A DNA stretch of 64,000 nt, from the NCBI RefSeq assembly GCF_029203305.1, contig NC_089462.1, forward strand, positions 2,107,299 through 2,171,298, in the 5' to 3' direction. This stretch comes from Yamadazyma tenuis. Its lineage: Eukaryota; Ascomycota; Pichiomycetes; Serinales; Debaryomycetaceae. Position numbers and translations under genes: made by a program. The number at the start of each line of letters is the position of its first letter. Position 1 is the first letter of the stretch. This document shows positions 41,176 through 51,916 of the stretch, one piece after another. Under the pieces are notes generated by a model. That model saw nothing but the letters and a program-made list of their open reading frames with translations. It was not told the DNA's origin and searched no databases.

Positions 41176-43431
41176 ATGGGACTTTCAGATATCAAAAATG
41201 CCATGAAGAAGTTGCAGGTGTCTTCCAAGGAGCCTTCCAAGCCGTACACGCGTCCCAAGGCCCCGCTCCCACCGCAAAACCTGTGTCCTTCCATCAGTGC
41301 CGATGACCTCTTTGCGAACCCAATCGCAGTCGCCGAACCTGCCAAAATCTTTGCTAGAGCCAAACACCAACAACCTCCACAAGGCTGTAAACAACTGGAA
41401 TGTGATGCTCCCATCCACACAAACAATTTCTATAACAATTTGACGTTGGAGGACCAGACGTTCCCGGTGTGGACCCAACCGTACTCCCTTTGGTTGACGA
41501 AAGATCCAGACCAAGATGCTGGATTTGCCTTCAACCACACCGAGGCGTCTCAGCGGGTGTTTGGTCCCGACCCAGGCTCGCAGCCGGCTCAGTACTATTT
41601 CAATCCTCCGCGAATCAAGTCATTTGTGGTGGGTGGTGAAGGGTTTGATACTACAAACATCCGCTTATCTTTGGAAAATCACTCCAAAATGGCTGTCACC
41701 GCTGTTTTGAAGCGAGGATCGGACTCGGGAAGCATCCAGTTCCCCTTGGCCTACGGAATGGGTTTTGTGACGGCAATTTACAATGGCATCAAGCCAATAA
41801 TTGCTTCTCAAGTTGGAGTTCATCATTTCGATAAAAAAGGCTCGGTGGGAAGCGTCGACAAGTACCGGGTCGAATTGTTCAACCAGGTGGTTTGGACGAT
41901 GTACGTTAGTGGGCAGAAGCCGGAGTTTTGCTTGAAGGACGGAAGAATCGTGGGAAATCTGTGTGGACAATTCGTGGTGCAAATTTGCCGGGGTGAATCT
42001 AGTCACTATGACGAATCCGCCGGGACATATGCCACCAGTTGCACGCTCTCTGGGAAGGTGAGTTCAAAGGATGGTAGAAGTTGCAAGTATAACTTCAAGT
42101 ATGGAATTGGGGGCAATTCCAAGAGTAATAAGCTTGTGATCTGGTGTTTACCTCATCACCAAGAAGCATTGACCAAAGACACCAGAAACACCGATACAAA
42201 CATGCGACTTGATTCAACCACCAAGGGTATTATGCGGGCTTACTTGACCAATGACTTGGCTATGGAAGAAACGAATTTACCTACTCAAATAAACTGGGAA
42301 CCATGGTCCGAAGTGTCGAGCTTCAAAGGAGAAGCCAAGTACTCAAAGTCAGCTTTGGATGCCATAAGAAATGCAGCGGAAAAAGAAGTGGACCAGGACG
42401 TTATTGGAATGGCTGATATCGATTCCATGTATACGTCTGGAAAGATCTTGGACAAGTTTGCCTATATTCTTTATGTGTGCCATTTTGTGTTAAAGGACGA
42501 CAAACTAACTAAGAAGCTTTTCCCGCAGATTACCAAGGCCATTGAAATCTTTTCATCCAATAAGCAGAAATTCCCGTTGCTCTACGATACATCTTGGAAA
42601 GGGTTGATTTCGTCTGCTGATCCAGGGGCAGACTTCGGAAATGCAAACTACAATGACCACCACTTCCACTACGGATATCACATCCATGCCGTGGCCTTAG
42701 TAGCATATGTTGATAAATCCTTCAACGGCGGCAAATGGTTTTCCTGTTCCAATGTTAAGAACTACACTGATACTTTGATTCGTGATGTTGCCAATCCGTC
42801 GACCCAAGACCCGTTTTTTCCCCAGTTCAGAAGTTTTGACTGGTTTCACGGCCATTCGTTTGCCCATGGGATTTTTGCTTCCGGGGATGGCAAAGATGAA
42901 GAGTCTTCATCGGAGGACTATCACTGCTACTACGGAATGAAGTTATTTGCTAAGATCACGGGCGATGCGGCGATGGAGAGCCGGGCAAACTTGATTCTTT
43001 CCATCATGAGACGTAGTATGAACATGTACATGCTTTACTCCGATGACAACCAAATCCAACCACCGAACTTCATTGGCAATAAGGTGGCGGGGATTTCGTT
43101 TGAAAACAAAATCGATTTTGCCACGTACTTCGGCAGAGGAACCATTGGCAACGAATGGATCCATGGTATTCATATGTTGCCTATTACCCCAATGTCGTCA
43201 TACATTCGTGGAGAAAAATTTGTTCGCGAAGAGTGGCAGCAGATTTTGCAGCCGATCGTCGAGCGCATCCCCGACGGATGGAAAGGAATATTGATGCTCA
43301 ACCTTGCATTATGTGACCCCAAACTGGCATGGAAATGGTTTTCAGGTGATGACTGGAATGATGCGCTTATTGATAATGGAATGTCTAGAACTTGGTCGCT
43401 TGCTTACATTGCTGCCGTAGGTGGTATTTAA
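41176..43431 (+). CDS. ACF2: GH81 endo-1,3-beta-glucanase, intracellular type
   Basis: The protein has 751 residues and no signal peptide (MGLSDIKNAMKKLQVSSKEP), which points to the Acf2/Eng2 branch and away from the secreted Eng1. The beta-sandwich domain begins at APIHTNNFYNNLTLEDQTFPVW. The C-terminal (alpha/alpha) barrel carries DFGNANYNDHHFHYGYHIHA, DWFHGHSFAHGIFASGDGKDEES and SSEDYHCYYGMKLF, where the catalytic Asp and Glu residues lie, and ends NGMSRTWSLAYIAA. The enzyme hydrolyses internal beta-1,3-glucosidic bonds. In yeast Acf2 has been linked to cortical actin assembly and in C. albicans Eng2 to glucan turnover. No large insertion or loss is visible. Confidence 0.93.
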   Translation: MGLSDIKNAMKKLQVSSKEPSKPYTRPKAPLPPQNLCPSISADDLFANPIAVAEPAKIFARAKHQQPPQGCKQLECDAPIHTNNFYNNLTLEDQTFPVWTQPYSLWLTKDPDQDAGFAFNHTEASQRVFGPDPGSQPAQYYFNPPRIKSFVVGGEGFDTTNIRLSLENHSKMAVTAVLKRGSDSGSIQFPLAYGMGFVTAIYNGIKPIIASQVGVHHFDKKGSVGSVDKYRVELFNQVVWTMYVSGQKPEFCLKDGRIVGNLCGQFVVQICRGESSHYDESAGTYATSCTLSGKVSSKDGRSCKYNFKYGIGGNSKSNKLVIWCLPHHQEALTKDTRNTDTNMRLDSTTKGIMRAYLTNDLAMEETNLPTQINWEPWSEVSSFKGEAKYSKSALDAIRNAAEKEVDQDVIGMADIDSMYTSGKILDKFAYILYVCHFVLKDDKLTKKLFPQITKAIEIFSSNKQKFPLLYDTSWKGLISSADPGADFGNANYNDHHFHYGYHIHAVALVAYVDKSFNGGKWFSCSNVKNYTDTLIRDVANPSTQDPFFPQFRSFDWFHGHSFAHGIFASGDGKDEESSSEDYHCYYGMKLFAKITGDAAMESRANLILSIMRRSMNMYMLYSDDNQIQPPNFIGNKVAGISFENKIDFATYFGRGTIGNEWIHGIHMLPITPMSSYIRGEKFVREEWQQILQPIVERIPDGWKGILMLNLALCDPKLAWKWFSGDDWNDALIDNGMSRTWSLAYIAAVGGI

Positions 43432-43583
43432 TTAGTAATATAGCCGGGTAAAAAGCAAAAGTTCTGCGCGTTCCTGTTCGGTGTTTGAGAGAGACGGCCG
43501 AAGCAATTCAGTATAAATGACGTGCGCCGCTTCTATGAATTGAAATCCTAACATCGAACTCCAACCTCATTGCTTCGACAAAA

Positions 43584-44291
43584 ATGCCATCTGTACTTAT
43601 TGCCCTCCCATCTTACCACGGACCTTTCTTCAACGATGGTACCACCACCGGTACCTTCGCGGTCGAAGTCATCCACCCATTCGAGGCTTTCAAAGCCAAA
43701 GGGTACGACATTGACTTTGCTTCAAGAACCGGTTCCTTCGGCTATGACGACCATTCTCTTACCGAAGACTTCCTCAAAGGTGATGACAAGGCCATTTTGG
43801 AAGACCCCAACTCCGAATATAATATCACTCTTAAGAAAATCAAGAAGGCCTCGGATGTAAATCCTAAAGACTACGACATTTTCTTTGCCGTTGGGGGCTA
43901 CGGAGCAAGTTTCGACTTTCCTACTGCCACCGATGTGGTGAAGGTGGCGGAAGACATTTACGCCAACGGTGGTGTTGTTGCAGCTGTTTGTCATGGTCCA
44001 GCTATTTTCACCAATATGAAGGATCCTAGTACCGGAAAGCCACTTATTGCTGGTAAGAACGTCACGGGATTCACTGATGAAGGAGAAAAGTTGTTTGATA
44101 CCGACAAACCTTTGGTCAAGTACAACCTTGACACCATGGAGGGTGTTGCCAAAAAGACAGGTGCTAACTTCAAGTTACCAGGTGCTCCATTTGATGATTT
44201 TACTGTTACTGACGGTAGAGTGGTGACGGGGGTTAACCCTGCATCTGCTGGGTCTACCGCCCGGGCTGCCATTATTGCTTCTCAACAGTAG
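43584..44291 (+). CDS. GLX3: Glutathione-independent glyoxalase (Hsp31/DJ-1 family)
   Basis: The protein has 235 residues, about the size of the C. albicans enzyme Glx3. Landmarks are GTFAVEVIHPFEAF with a conserved Glu near residue 28, FFAVGGYGASFDFP, and the nucleophile elbow VVAAVCHGPAIF with Cys136-His137. The C-terminal part (KLPGAPFDDFTVTDGRVVTGVNPASAGSTA) is typical of the Hsp31 group. Family members convert methylglyoxal to lactate without glutathione and may also act as chaperones. The gene is monocistronic, 152 bp downstream of ACF2 on the same strand, and follows a pyrimidine-rich leader. Confidence 0.94.
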   Translation: MPSVLIALPSYHGPFFNDGTTTGTFAVEVIHPFEAFKAKGYDIDFASRTGSFGYDDHSLTEDFLKGDDKAILEDPNSEYNITLKKIKKASDVNPKDYDIFFAVGGYGASFDFPTATDVVKVAEDIYANGGVVAAVCHGPAIFTNMKDPSTGKPLIAGKNVTGFTDEGEKLFDTDKPLVKYNLDTMEGVAKKTGANFKLPGAPFDDFTVTDGRVVTGVNPASAGSTARAAIIASQQ

Positions 44292-44438
44292 CTAGTTAGG
44301 ATTGAATAAATATTGACTTTCGGAGTTTATGTGAAATTGGGTGAGGTGATGGGGGCTTAAGTAGCGCGGCCGATGTCCTATAACCGATATGAATTACTAT
44401 GTAATTTTAGCCCAATTTATATAATGAATGTTAGCTTA

Positions 44439-44568
44439 TTAGATGAACAAGGATAACACCGAGACCAAAGCAAGGAATGACACGGAGTACTTTGAGGCAG
44501 CGCCTTCGTAGGTTTGACTGACAGTTGGTGTGGATGCGGTACTGGACGAGGTCGAAGATGCCGAAGTT

Positions 44569-44599
<31 letters not shown>

Positions 44600-46892
44600 C
44601 AGAACTAGAACCAGAACCAGAGCCAGAACCAGAACCGGAATCGGAGCCAGAATCGGCGTCAGAACCAGAAGATCCAGAAGATCCAGTTCCAGATCCTGAA
44701 GTTCCAGATCCTGAAGTTCCAGAGTCAGAAGTTCCAGAGCCGGATGAACTAGAACCGGAGCCAGAACCAGAACCAGAAGAACCGGAGTCAGAAGTTCCAG
44801 TTCCAGTTCCTGATCCTGATCCAGTAGAAGTCTCACTAGGATTTCCAGTAGAAGTGGTGGTGAGTGTAGTAGCAACAGCAGCAACAGATCCTGATCCTGA
44901 TCCTGAGCCTGATGATCCTGATCCTGAGCCTGATGATCCTGAACTAGAAGGAGATGCTGATCCTGATCCTGACCCCGATCCTGATCCTGAGCCTGATGAT
45001 CCTGATCCTGAGCCTGATGATCCTGATCCTGAGCCTGATGATCCTGAACTAGAAGGAGATGCTGATCCTGATCCTGACCCCGATCCTGATCCTGAGCCTG
45101 ATGATCCTGAACTAGAAGGAGATGCTGATCCTGATCCTGACCCCGATCCTGACCCTGATCCTGGTCCTGATCCTGATGATCCTGAACTAGAAGGAGAAGG
45201 AGATCCTGATCCAGAGCCAGAGCCAGATGGTACTCCAACGGTGGTGGTAGCAGTGGTTTGGGTGGCAGTGTCAGTAGCACCAGAAGTAGCACCAGAAGTA
45301 GCACCAGAAGTAGCACCAGAAGTAGCACCAGAAGCAGCACCAGAAGTAGCACCAGAAGTAGCACCAGAAGTAGCACTAGACGATCCAGTAACAGACGAAG
45401 CACTAGAAGTTACTTCACTAGACGAAGCAGCAGAGCTGGTAGCAGAAGTGGAAGTGGCTTCAGAACTTGTAGCAGCGGAACTAGAAGAAGCCTCAGAACT
45501 CGAAGAAGCAGCTGAACTAGAAGAAGCCTCAGAACTAGAAGAAGCCTCAGAACTAGAAGAAGCAGCTGAACTCGAAGAAGCCTCAGAACTAGAAGAAGCA
45601 GCTGAACTAGAAGAAGCCTCAGAACTAGAAGAAGCAGCTGAACTAGAAGAAGCAGCTGAACTAGAAGAAGCCTCAGAACTAGAAGAAGCCTCAGAACTAG
45701 AAGAAGCAGCTGAACTCGAAGAAGCAGCTGAACTAGAAGAAGCAGCTGAACTAGAAGAAGCAGCTGAACTAGAAGAAGCAGCTGAACTAGAAGAAGCAGC
45801 TGAACTAGAAGAAGCAGCTGAACTAGAAGAAGCAGCTGAACTAGAAGAAGCAGCTGAACTGGATGATGGCTCAAAAGTGCTGGAAGCATCAGTTGGTGTA
45901 ATTGGCACATCCAAACACTTGGGACAAGTAGAAGGTCTTTCGGTGTTCACAGCATCTCCTTGGTACACCAAACCACCATTAATAACCTCTCCAATACCTG
46001 GACCGAAATCTGGGGTAATTTTCTCAATCAAACTATCATCATAGCCAGCACCAATGTTAAACTTGTATGAAGAAACGGCATTGGCAGTAACAGTTAAAAT
46101 ACCATCTTCACTGTACGACCAGGACTCAATTGCAACACCAAGGCCAATCACATTATCACTTCCCCATCCCACAACATTGAAAGTTTGTTCAACGGTATAA
46201 GCATCAACTTTAATGGATCCACTAGTGGAAGAGAAGACAAAGGTTTGATCAGTAGAAATATCCAAGTCAGAGTATGCAATCCAAGCAGTAGAGTCTTCAC
46301 CAATATCGAAACATCCGCTACCGTCGATGGCAGTGGCTTGTCTGTAAGCCATGTTGACCAAACAAATCGCACCATCGTTGTTAATTCTTTGCAAGTCCCA
46401 GCCCAAGTTCACCCAACCGGCAGATCTGTACAATTGGGTGAAGTGAATCAAACCGTAGTTATTCCAGTCTGAAGAAGTAATGGCCATTGTTGGAGTACCA
46501 AAGTCACCGTTACCTGCAAACCAAATTTGACCGTTGTTGGTGAAGGTAGTAGCGTCTGTATTATAGAATGGAGTCAATTGTGACTGTTCAGAATTTAACA
46601 CCACTTTACCATTGTCACCAACAGTCCATTGGTTGTTGGCACCTCCCAAATTCACATTCAAACCAATGGTTGGAGATTCGGATGTAATGTATAAATCACC
46701 ATTGACAATCAAGTCACCTACAAAGGTGGTGAAGTCGTTGTCAATGATAGACCAATAAACACCTTCTTCGACTGTGGTGTCCCCAAAATTGGTACTAAAG
46801 GTTCCCCTTGAGATTGTGTTACTAGTGATATCAAGAGCCATGGCTTTGGCTATCAAAGCCAAAGCAGGCATCAAAGTAGAAGCAAATTTCAT
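44439..46892 (-). CDS. Hyr/Iff-family GPI-anchored cell-wall adhesin (paralog 3)
   Basis: The protein has 817 residues with signal peptide [19 protein letters not shown]. The hyphally-regulated domain runs to about residue 334 ([49 protein letters not shown]). The stalk comprises (S)nAA/(S)nEA units (45480-45870), a (SGAT)n stretch (45275-45375), and Gly-Ser/Ser-Pro repeats (44575-45230). The tail [20 protein letters not shown] is a GPI signal. The domain is more diverged from the other two paralogs (KRGTISLSVGD and [11 protein letters not shown] against [11 protein letters not shown]), so it is not a recent local copy. Confidence 0.92.
44575..45230 (-). repeat. Gly-Ser/Ser-Pro coding minisatellite in adhesin paralog 3
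   Basis: Repeated 6-bp units (plus strand ccagag, cctgat, cctgag) encode Gly-Ser dipeptides. They are grouped into blocks ending in [12 protein letters not shown]. At least four blocks (around 44950, 45060, 45120 and 45190) share the same order of units. Confidence 0.8.
45480..45870 (-). repeat. 15-bp ([10 protein letters not shown]) tandem array in adhesin paralog 3
   Basis: About 26 in-frame 15-bp units read SSAAS or SSEAS. The nine or so units nearest the N-terminal domain (45740-45860) are almost identical SSAAS copies, while the others alternate. Confidence 0.85.
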
Positions 46893-48441
46893 TGGTTATT
46901 AGCGAAAGTAAGAAAAGCTGATGAGGATAACTAGGAAACAAGGGATTTCCAAGCTGTATTTATACTCTTCTAAAGGATCTCCAAGAACTCCCGACTAAGT
47001 TTGTAAAACATCACAAAAGCTGGGATTCACGAACATACGCCATAAAAACCCGAGATCCACAAAGTATTTTTTTCGCATCCACATTGTTGCACAACAATAG
47101 TGATAAATGTGGAAATTAAATATGGTTGACAACCTTCCGAGACAGGAAAAAACAGCCCCGGTGATCTACTACTTCCTAAACCCGCCCATCGCGGAGTACA
47201 CGCTCTATACACATGACCTATTGTAATTACCCTTAGTTTTGGCGATATTAATTGTTCTCGAGATTGTCGATTTAAACTGCGTTAGGAAACGCAGTTTTTC
47301 TACAATATATCAAGGCTCTTAAGTGCGTTAAAATGAACGTTGAGAATTGGGGGGACTTGACCACCATTCATCTTTTACGAATGGTTACATATGTACAATG
47401 TGAAAGGGATTTGAACGCCTTTTGGAACAGGATTGCTAGTGCCATCTGGATAGCCAAGGCAGTATGGGATGCTTCGTAATGAGTGGGGATGTAGGTCTAG
47501 ATGCTAAGTTATCTACAAAGCCAAAAAATAATTATTTTCTCAGTTAAAGCCATAAAATAATTTTCTTATTGTACGCCAAATTGACTTTTATTTTCGCACC
47601 CAATAAGGTAAAAATATTGGCTGATTGGCGAAAATACCCTATAACAAGCAATTAATTGCCCAAAAATCACAGGAGTAGGTGCTTTTGAACTCGTAACCGA
47701 GCTAAAGAGGAGAAAATAGATACTCCAGCTGCACCCTATGGAGTAAGCAGATCTGCTGATGCTCACGAAGCTTTAATTACCTTTAAACATCATGCAATAG
47801 TTCTTCTACGTCGCATGTGATACTTCGCTTGTTGAATTCAAATAGCCGATCCTTTTGGCTTCTTTGTCATACAAAACAACAAACTCTAGCGTTGAACGGG
47901 AACATTTCAGTTCAATGGTAGCGTGTTAATGGACCTAAATATAGACCCAGGGTAGAAGATCGTGTTTTTAGCGGTATTGGCAAGATAAACTAAACCAGCA
48001 ATAGAAACTAAACACTCAAATAATGCAGCCATAAGCCACAAAAGCCTAAACTCGTACTGTTCATTGAAACTGTGACCTTTCTCTTGTTGGGTTTGTTTAC
48101 ATACAACGCCTTGGTCTTATAACCACTCCAAACAAACGAAAATCATACTGGGCATTTCGATGAAAGGGCTCAGTGGCTAATGGGTATGAACGCGCACGAC
48201 AGATATCCCCCACGTCGTTTGGTACCGGCACGCACTGTCGTACGTGCTGTCGCACCCCCAAAGAACCCCCATTCCAGTACACACTTTTTGTCGTGTGCCT
48301 TACTTTTGCGACCATTTTTACGAGAAGTCTTAATAAGGCAGTTCTTCCTTAATTTCCCCATGTTTGATTCCTTTTCAACCTACCGCCGTCAACTATTTAT
48401 ACCTTCCTAGTTGCGATTAGATGTTTTTTACATGAGAAACT
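46893..48441. other. 1.55-kb intergenic region between adhesin paralog 3 and the GH3 gene
   Basis: No gene is supported. It must contain both promoters, since the two flanking genes diverge. It holds a G-tract element identical to those of the 55-58 kb cluster (47346-47359) and a strong hairpin at 47274-47297. The ORFs present are short and of poor composition. Confidence 0.4.
47274..47299 (+). terminator. Perfect 10-bp hairpin followed by T residues
   Basis: AAACTGCGTT pairs with AACGCAGTTT around the 4-nt loop AGGA, and the run of T continues to 47299. It looks like a Pol III or intrinsic-type terminator, but no RNA gene was recognised upstream of it. The function is open. Confidence 0.3.
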
Positions 48442-50946
48442 ATGGACGTGGAGAAGATTTTGACCCAATTGACTTTAGAGGAGAAAATTCTTCTTCTTTC
48501 TGGAAAAGACAATTGGCACACCCATGATATTTCTAGATTAAAGATACCAAAAGTTAAATGTAGTGATGGGCCCAATGGTGTCCGTGGATCTAAAGGGTTT
48601 AATGGTGTTCCTGCTGCTTGTTTTCCTTGTGGAACTGCATTGGCATCAACTTTCAATAAACTGCTTTTAACCGAAGCAGGAAAATTGATGGGATTAGAAG
48701 CCAAACACAAAAGTGCACATATTATCTTGGGACCAACATGTAATATGCAAAGGGGACCTTTGGGGGGAAGAGGATTCGAAAGTTTTAGTGAAGACCCGTA
48801 CTTGTCCGGTATGAGTTCAAGTGCGGTTATCAATGGAATTCAACACGAGCATATTGCTGCTACAATCAAGCATTATGTATGTAATGATTTAGAGCATGAA
48901 AGAAAGGCTTCAGACTCAATTTTGTCAGAGAGAAACCTACGGGAAATCTACTTAGAGCCCTTTAGGCTAGCAGTCAAGTACTCTAGTCCTCGTTGCTTTA
49001 TGACCAGCTACACCAAAGTCAATGGCGACAGGGCTTCCCAGAGTAAGAAGCTCTTGAATGACATTTTGAGAGGAGAATGGGGTTGGAATGGTTTGATTAT
49101 GTCCGATTGGCATGGTCTTTATACATCGGAAACTGCTTTGAAAAATGGGTTAGATCTTGAAATGCCGGGCCCTACTTATTACCGGTCTGTGAATGCTATC
49201 AAACATATGGTGGAATCCAGAGAGTTGAACATTCAATTTTTAGATGAGCGGGTTCGTAATGTTTTGAACTTGGTTAACTTTACACTAGACTCGGGGATTA
49301 TTGCAGATGGCCCAGAAGATACTGATAACGATACCCAAGAAACTTCTGCTTTGTTACGAAAGTTAAGTGCTGAATCCATAGTTTTATTGAAAAATGAAGA
49401 CAAAATTCTTCCTTTGGCGAAGTATGAAAAGATAGCAGTTATTGGTCCCAATGCCAAAACTGGAATCTTCAGTGGTGGAGGCTCAGCATTCTTAAGGCCA
49501 TATCATGTTACCACCTCTTATGACGGTATTTCATCCAAATTGTCCAATCCACCAGAGTATACAGTAGGGTGCTACTCTTTCAAACAATTACCGTCCTTAG
49601 CAAATCAATTGACAAACCCTTTCACCGGGAAAGTTGGTTACAACATGAAATTCTTCTTGAATCCACCGGGCAAAGCGAATAGAAGGCAATTTGATGAATT
49701 GAACTTGGACCAAGCTTACATCTTTTTACAAGACTACCGACATCTGGGCCTCAATAGTGATTTATATTACATCGATATCGAAGGTGATTTTGCTCCACAA
49801 GAGTCTGCTGAGTATTCTTTTGGGTGTACTGTTTTGGGAACTGCTTTATTGTATGTGGATGACAAACTTGTGGTGGATAACAAGCATGATCAAAAGAAAG
49901 GCAACTCTTTCTTCAATTCTGGGAGTACAGAGAAGAGAAACTCGATTTTTTTGAAGAAAGGCAAGTCCTATCGGGTTAAAGTTGAGTTTGGCTCTAGGCC
50001 CACTTTCAGTGCACCTGATGCCACTGTAGTTGATTTCGGTGGGGGTGGAGGAATTGCCTTTGGGTGTGCTAAGGTAATCGATCCGCAAGAAGAAATCAAA
50101 CATGCGGCAAGTATTTCTAAGCAAGTGGACAAAGTTGTATTGTGTATTGGATTAAGCAATGAGTGGGAAACTGAAGGCTCGGATAGAGATAATATGGACT
50201 TACCTTTGTTAACCAATCAGTTAGTGGAAGCTGTTCTCAAGGCAAATCCAAATACAGTGATTGTTAATCAGTCGGGTACACCGGTTGAATTTCCGTGGCT
50301 AGACAAATCCAAATGTCTAGTTCAATCTTGGTATGGTGGTAATGAAGCTGGCCATGCCATTGCTGATGTCTTGTTTGGTGATTACAATCCCAGTGGAAGA
50401 TTGTCCTTGACCTTCCCACTCACGCTTGTTGACAACCCCACATTCCTAAACTTTAAGACTGAAAGGGGCAGAGTGTTGTATGGAGAGGATATATTCATGG
50501 GCTACAGATACTATGAAAAGATGAAAAAGGCGGTGTCTTTTCCCTTCGGTCATGGATTATCATACACTCTGTTTGAATATTCTAAATTGCTTGTTGAAAT
50601 TGACGAAGAAAATGACGAGTTGAATGTATGTGTTAGCGTCGAAAATACTGGAAGCTGTGATGGAGATGAGGTCATTCAGTTATATACGTCTCACAAAAAT
50701 CCTAAGACAATAAAGCCATGTCAGGAGTTGAAAGGCTATGAAAAAGTCTCTATAAAAGCCGGAGAGTCTGCTAGAGTGGAGATCCATTTATCTTTAAAAG
50801 ACTCTTTGTCATTTTTTGACGAATATTTCGGTAAATGGAGCCTAGAGGCTGGCGAGTATGAGTTCAGAGTTGGTAAATCGAGCGGAGATATCAGATTGAC
50901 TCAATTAGCAAACATCACAAAAGGAAAATTATGGCTTGGATTGTAG
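48442..50946 (+). CDS. GH3 beta-glucosidase with PA14-type insertion
   Basis: The protein has 834 residues and no signal peptide (MDVEKILTQLTLEEKILLLSG). The GH3 barrel carries DGPNGVRG, GPTCNMQRGPLGGRGFESFSEDP, KHYVCNDLEHER and the nucleophile Asp222 in IMSDWHGLY. The alpha/beta sandwich follows, interrupted at about 406-540 by a PA14-like domain (LNSDLYYIDIEGDFAPQESAE, ALLYVDDKLVVDN). The acid/base glutamate lies in NEWETEGSDR (residues 576-578). A fibronectin-III-like domain ends the protein. The layout matches the Kluyveromyces marxianus BglI type, which hydrolyses beta-glucosides and cellobiose. The lack of a secretion signal suggests imported substrate. Confidence 0.94.
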   Translation: MDVEKILTQLTLEEKILLLSGKDNWHTHDISRLKIPKVKCSDGPNGVRGSKGFNGVPAACFPCGTALASTFNKLLLTEAGKLMGLEAKHKSAHIILGPTCNMQRGPLGGRGFESFSEDPYLSGMSSSAVINGIQHEHIAATIKHYVCNDLEHERKASDSILSERNLREIYLEPFRLAVKYSSPRCFMTSYTKVNGDRASQSKKLLNDILRGEWGWNGLIMSDWHGLYTSETALKNGLDLEMPGPTYYRSVNAIKHMVESRELNIQFLDERVRNVLNLVNFTLDSGIIADGPEDTDNDTQETSALLRKLSAESIVLLKNEDKILPLAKYEKIAVIGPNAKTGIFSGGGSAFLRPYHVTTSYDGISSKLSNPPEYTVGCYSFKQLPSLANQLTNPFTGKVGYNMKFFLNPPGKANRRQFDELNLDQAYIFLQDYRHLGLNSDLYYIDIEGDFAPQESAEYSFGCTVLGTALLYVDDKLVVDNKHDQKKGNSFFNSGSTEKRNSIFLKKGKSYRVKVEFGSRPTFSAPDATVVDFGGGGGIAFGCAKVIDPQEEIKHAASISKQVDKVVLCIGLSNEWETEGSDRDNMDLPLLTNQLVEAVLKANPNTVIVNQSGTPVEFPWLDKSKCLVQSWYGGNEAGHAIADVLFGDYNPSGRLSLTFPLTLVDNPTFLNFKTERGRVLYGEDIFMGYRYYEKMKKAVSFPFGHGLSYTLFEYSKLLVEIDEENDELNVCVSVENTGSCDGDEVIQLYTSHKNPKTIKPCQELKGYEKVSIKAGESARVEIHLSLKDSLSFFDEYFGKWSLEAGEYEFRVGKSSGDIRLTQLANITKGKLWLGL

Positions 50947-51031
50947 ATTTGAATCAATGCTTATAAAATCAATGCAACTCACCAAACACTTCTCTAACCT
51001 TACGTTCACCTACCTTTTCCAATCCTTCTAT

Positions 51032-51916
51032 CTAACTCTTGTGTCTAAGAGGGTTCAAAGAACTGTACTTCTTCCTGATGTTGCTGAATAGTTTCTGTAA
51101 GTTCAAAGCACGCACGAACATGAACGAAAATAGAAACCTGGGCATGAACTTTGTTGACCATACAAACAAAGCCTTGCCACCCCTGTAGTAGTCAACAACA
51201 CCTAGTTTAGAACTTTCAAAATCATTGACGATCTTCTCGGCATGGATTTCTGGTGTTGGACCCTTCTTCCCGAAATCAGATCTTGCGGCAAAGTAATCTT
51301 CTAGTCCTTCTTCATCATAATAAGAAGTTTCGAATTTCACACTATCGGTGAACCCAGTGGGAACTGAACCTGTGATGAAGTGAAGAACTTTAACATCAAA
51401 TGGCTCTAACTCGTATGCTAAACTTGAGGCATAAGACAGAAGGGCAGCCTTCGCACAGGAGTACATTGACACAAAAGGAAGGTTTGTAATACCAGCAATA
51501 GATCCTGTGAAGCCTATAGCACCTTTGGCATTAATAACATATGGAGTTAGTTCTCTGGTAACCCTGATTTGGCTCAATAGGTTAACTTGAAGACATTGTT
51601 CAGCCCTTTCGTCAGATACCTCCATTGCTGGAGCCATACAAGCTTGTCCAGCATTGTTCAATAAATACATGAGCTCTCCATTATATTCGGCCTCGATTAG
51701 TAGCTTTAATTTTTTGACGGATTCGAGAGAAGTGATATCCAATTCGATTGTCTTCACATTCAATTGGGCCAATTCCTCCATAGAAGACAACCTTCTAGCC
51801 CCAGCAATGACCTTATATCCTCTGCTCGAAAATTCTTTTGCAACTGCAAAGCCAATTCCCGATGATGCTCCTGTGACAAGCACAGACCGGTTATTCGGCA
51901 TCTTGAGTCTAAACAA
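51032..51916 (-). CDS. AYR1: Short-chain dehydrogenase, Ayr1-like
   Basis: The protein has 294 residues (yeast Ayr1 has 297). It shows the Rossmann cofactor motif TGASSGIG at 15-22, LLNNAG, the catalytic Ser in GSIAG and the YSCAK pair. A hydrophobic C-terminal stretch (MPRFLFSFMFVRAL) fits membrane or lipid-droplet attachment. Ayr1 reduces 1-acyl-dihydroxyacetone phosphate with NADPH in phosphatidate synthesis and also has lipase activity in yeast. Several Ayr1-like paralogs occur in yeasts, so the exact substrate is uncertain. Codon 6 (MPNNRSVLVTG) is an alternative start. It converges on the GH3 gene, with 85 bp between stops. Confidence 0.82.
   Translation of the reverse strand: MFRLKMPNNRSVLVTGASSGIGFAVAKEFSSRGYKVIAGARRLSSMEELAQLNVKTIELDITSLESVKKLKLLIEAEYNGELMYLLNNAGQACMAPAMEVSDERAEQCLQVNLLSQIRVTRELTPYVINAKGAIGFTGSIAGITNLPFVSMYSCAKAALLSYASSLAYELEPFDVKVLHFITGSVPTGFTDSVKFETSYYDEEGLEDYFAARSDFGKKGPTPEIHAEKIVNDFESSKLGVVDYYRGGKALFVWSTKFMPRFLFSFMFVRALNLQKLFSNIRKKYSSLNPLRHKS

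Noticed and set aside
47400..47425. tRNA on the minus strand suggested by GTTCAAATCC
   Set aside because: The flanking bases do not form an acceptor stem and no A-box lies upstream.
48150..48250. tRNA gene suggested by GGCTCAGTGGCTAATGGG (A-box-like)
   Set aside because: No B-box or acceptor pairing follows at the right distance.
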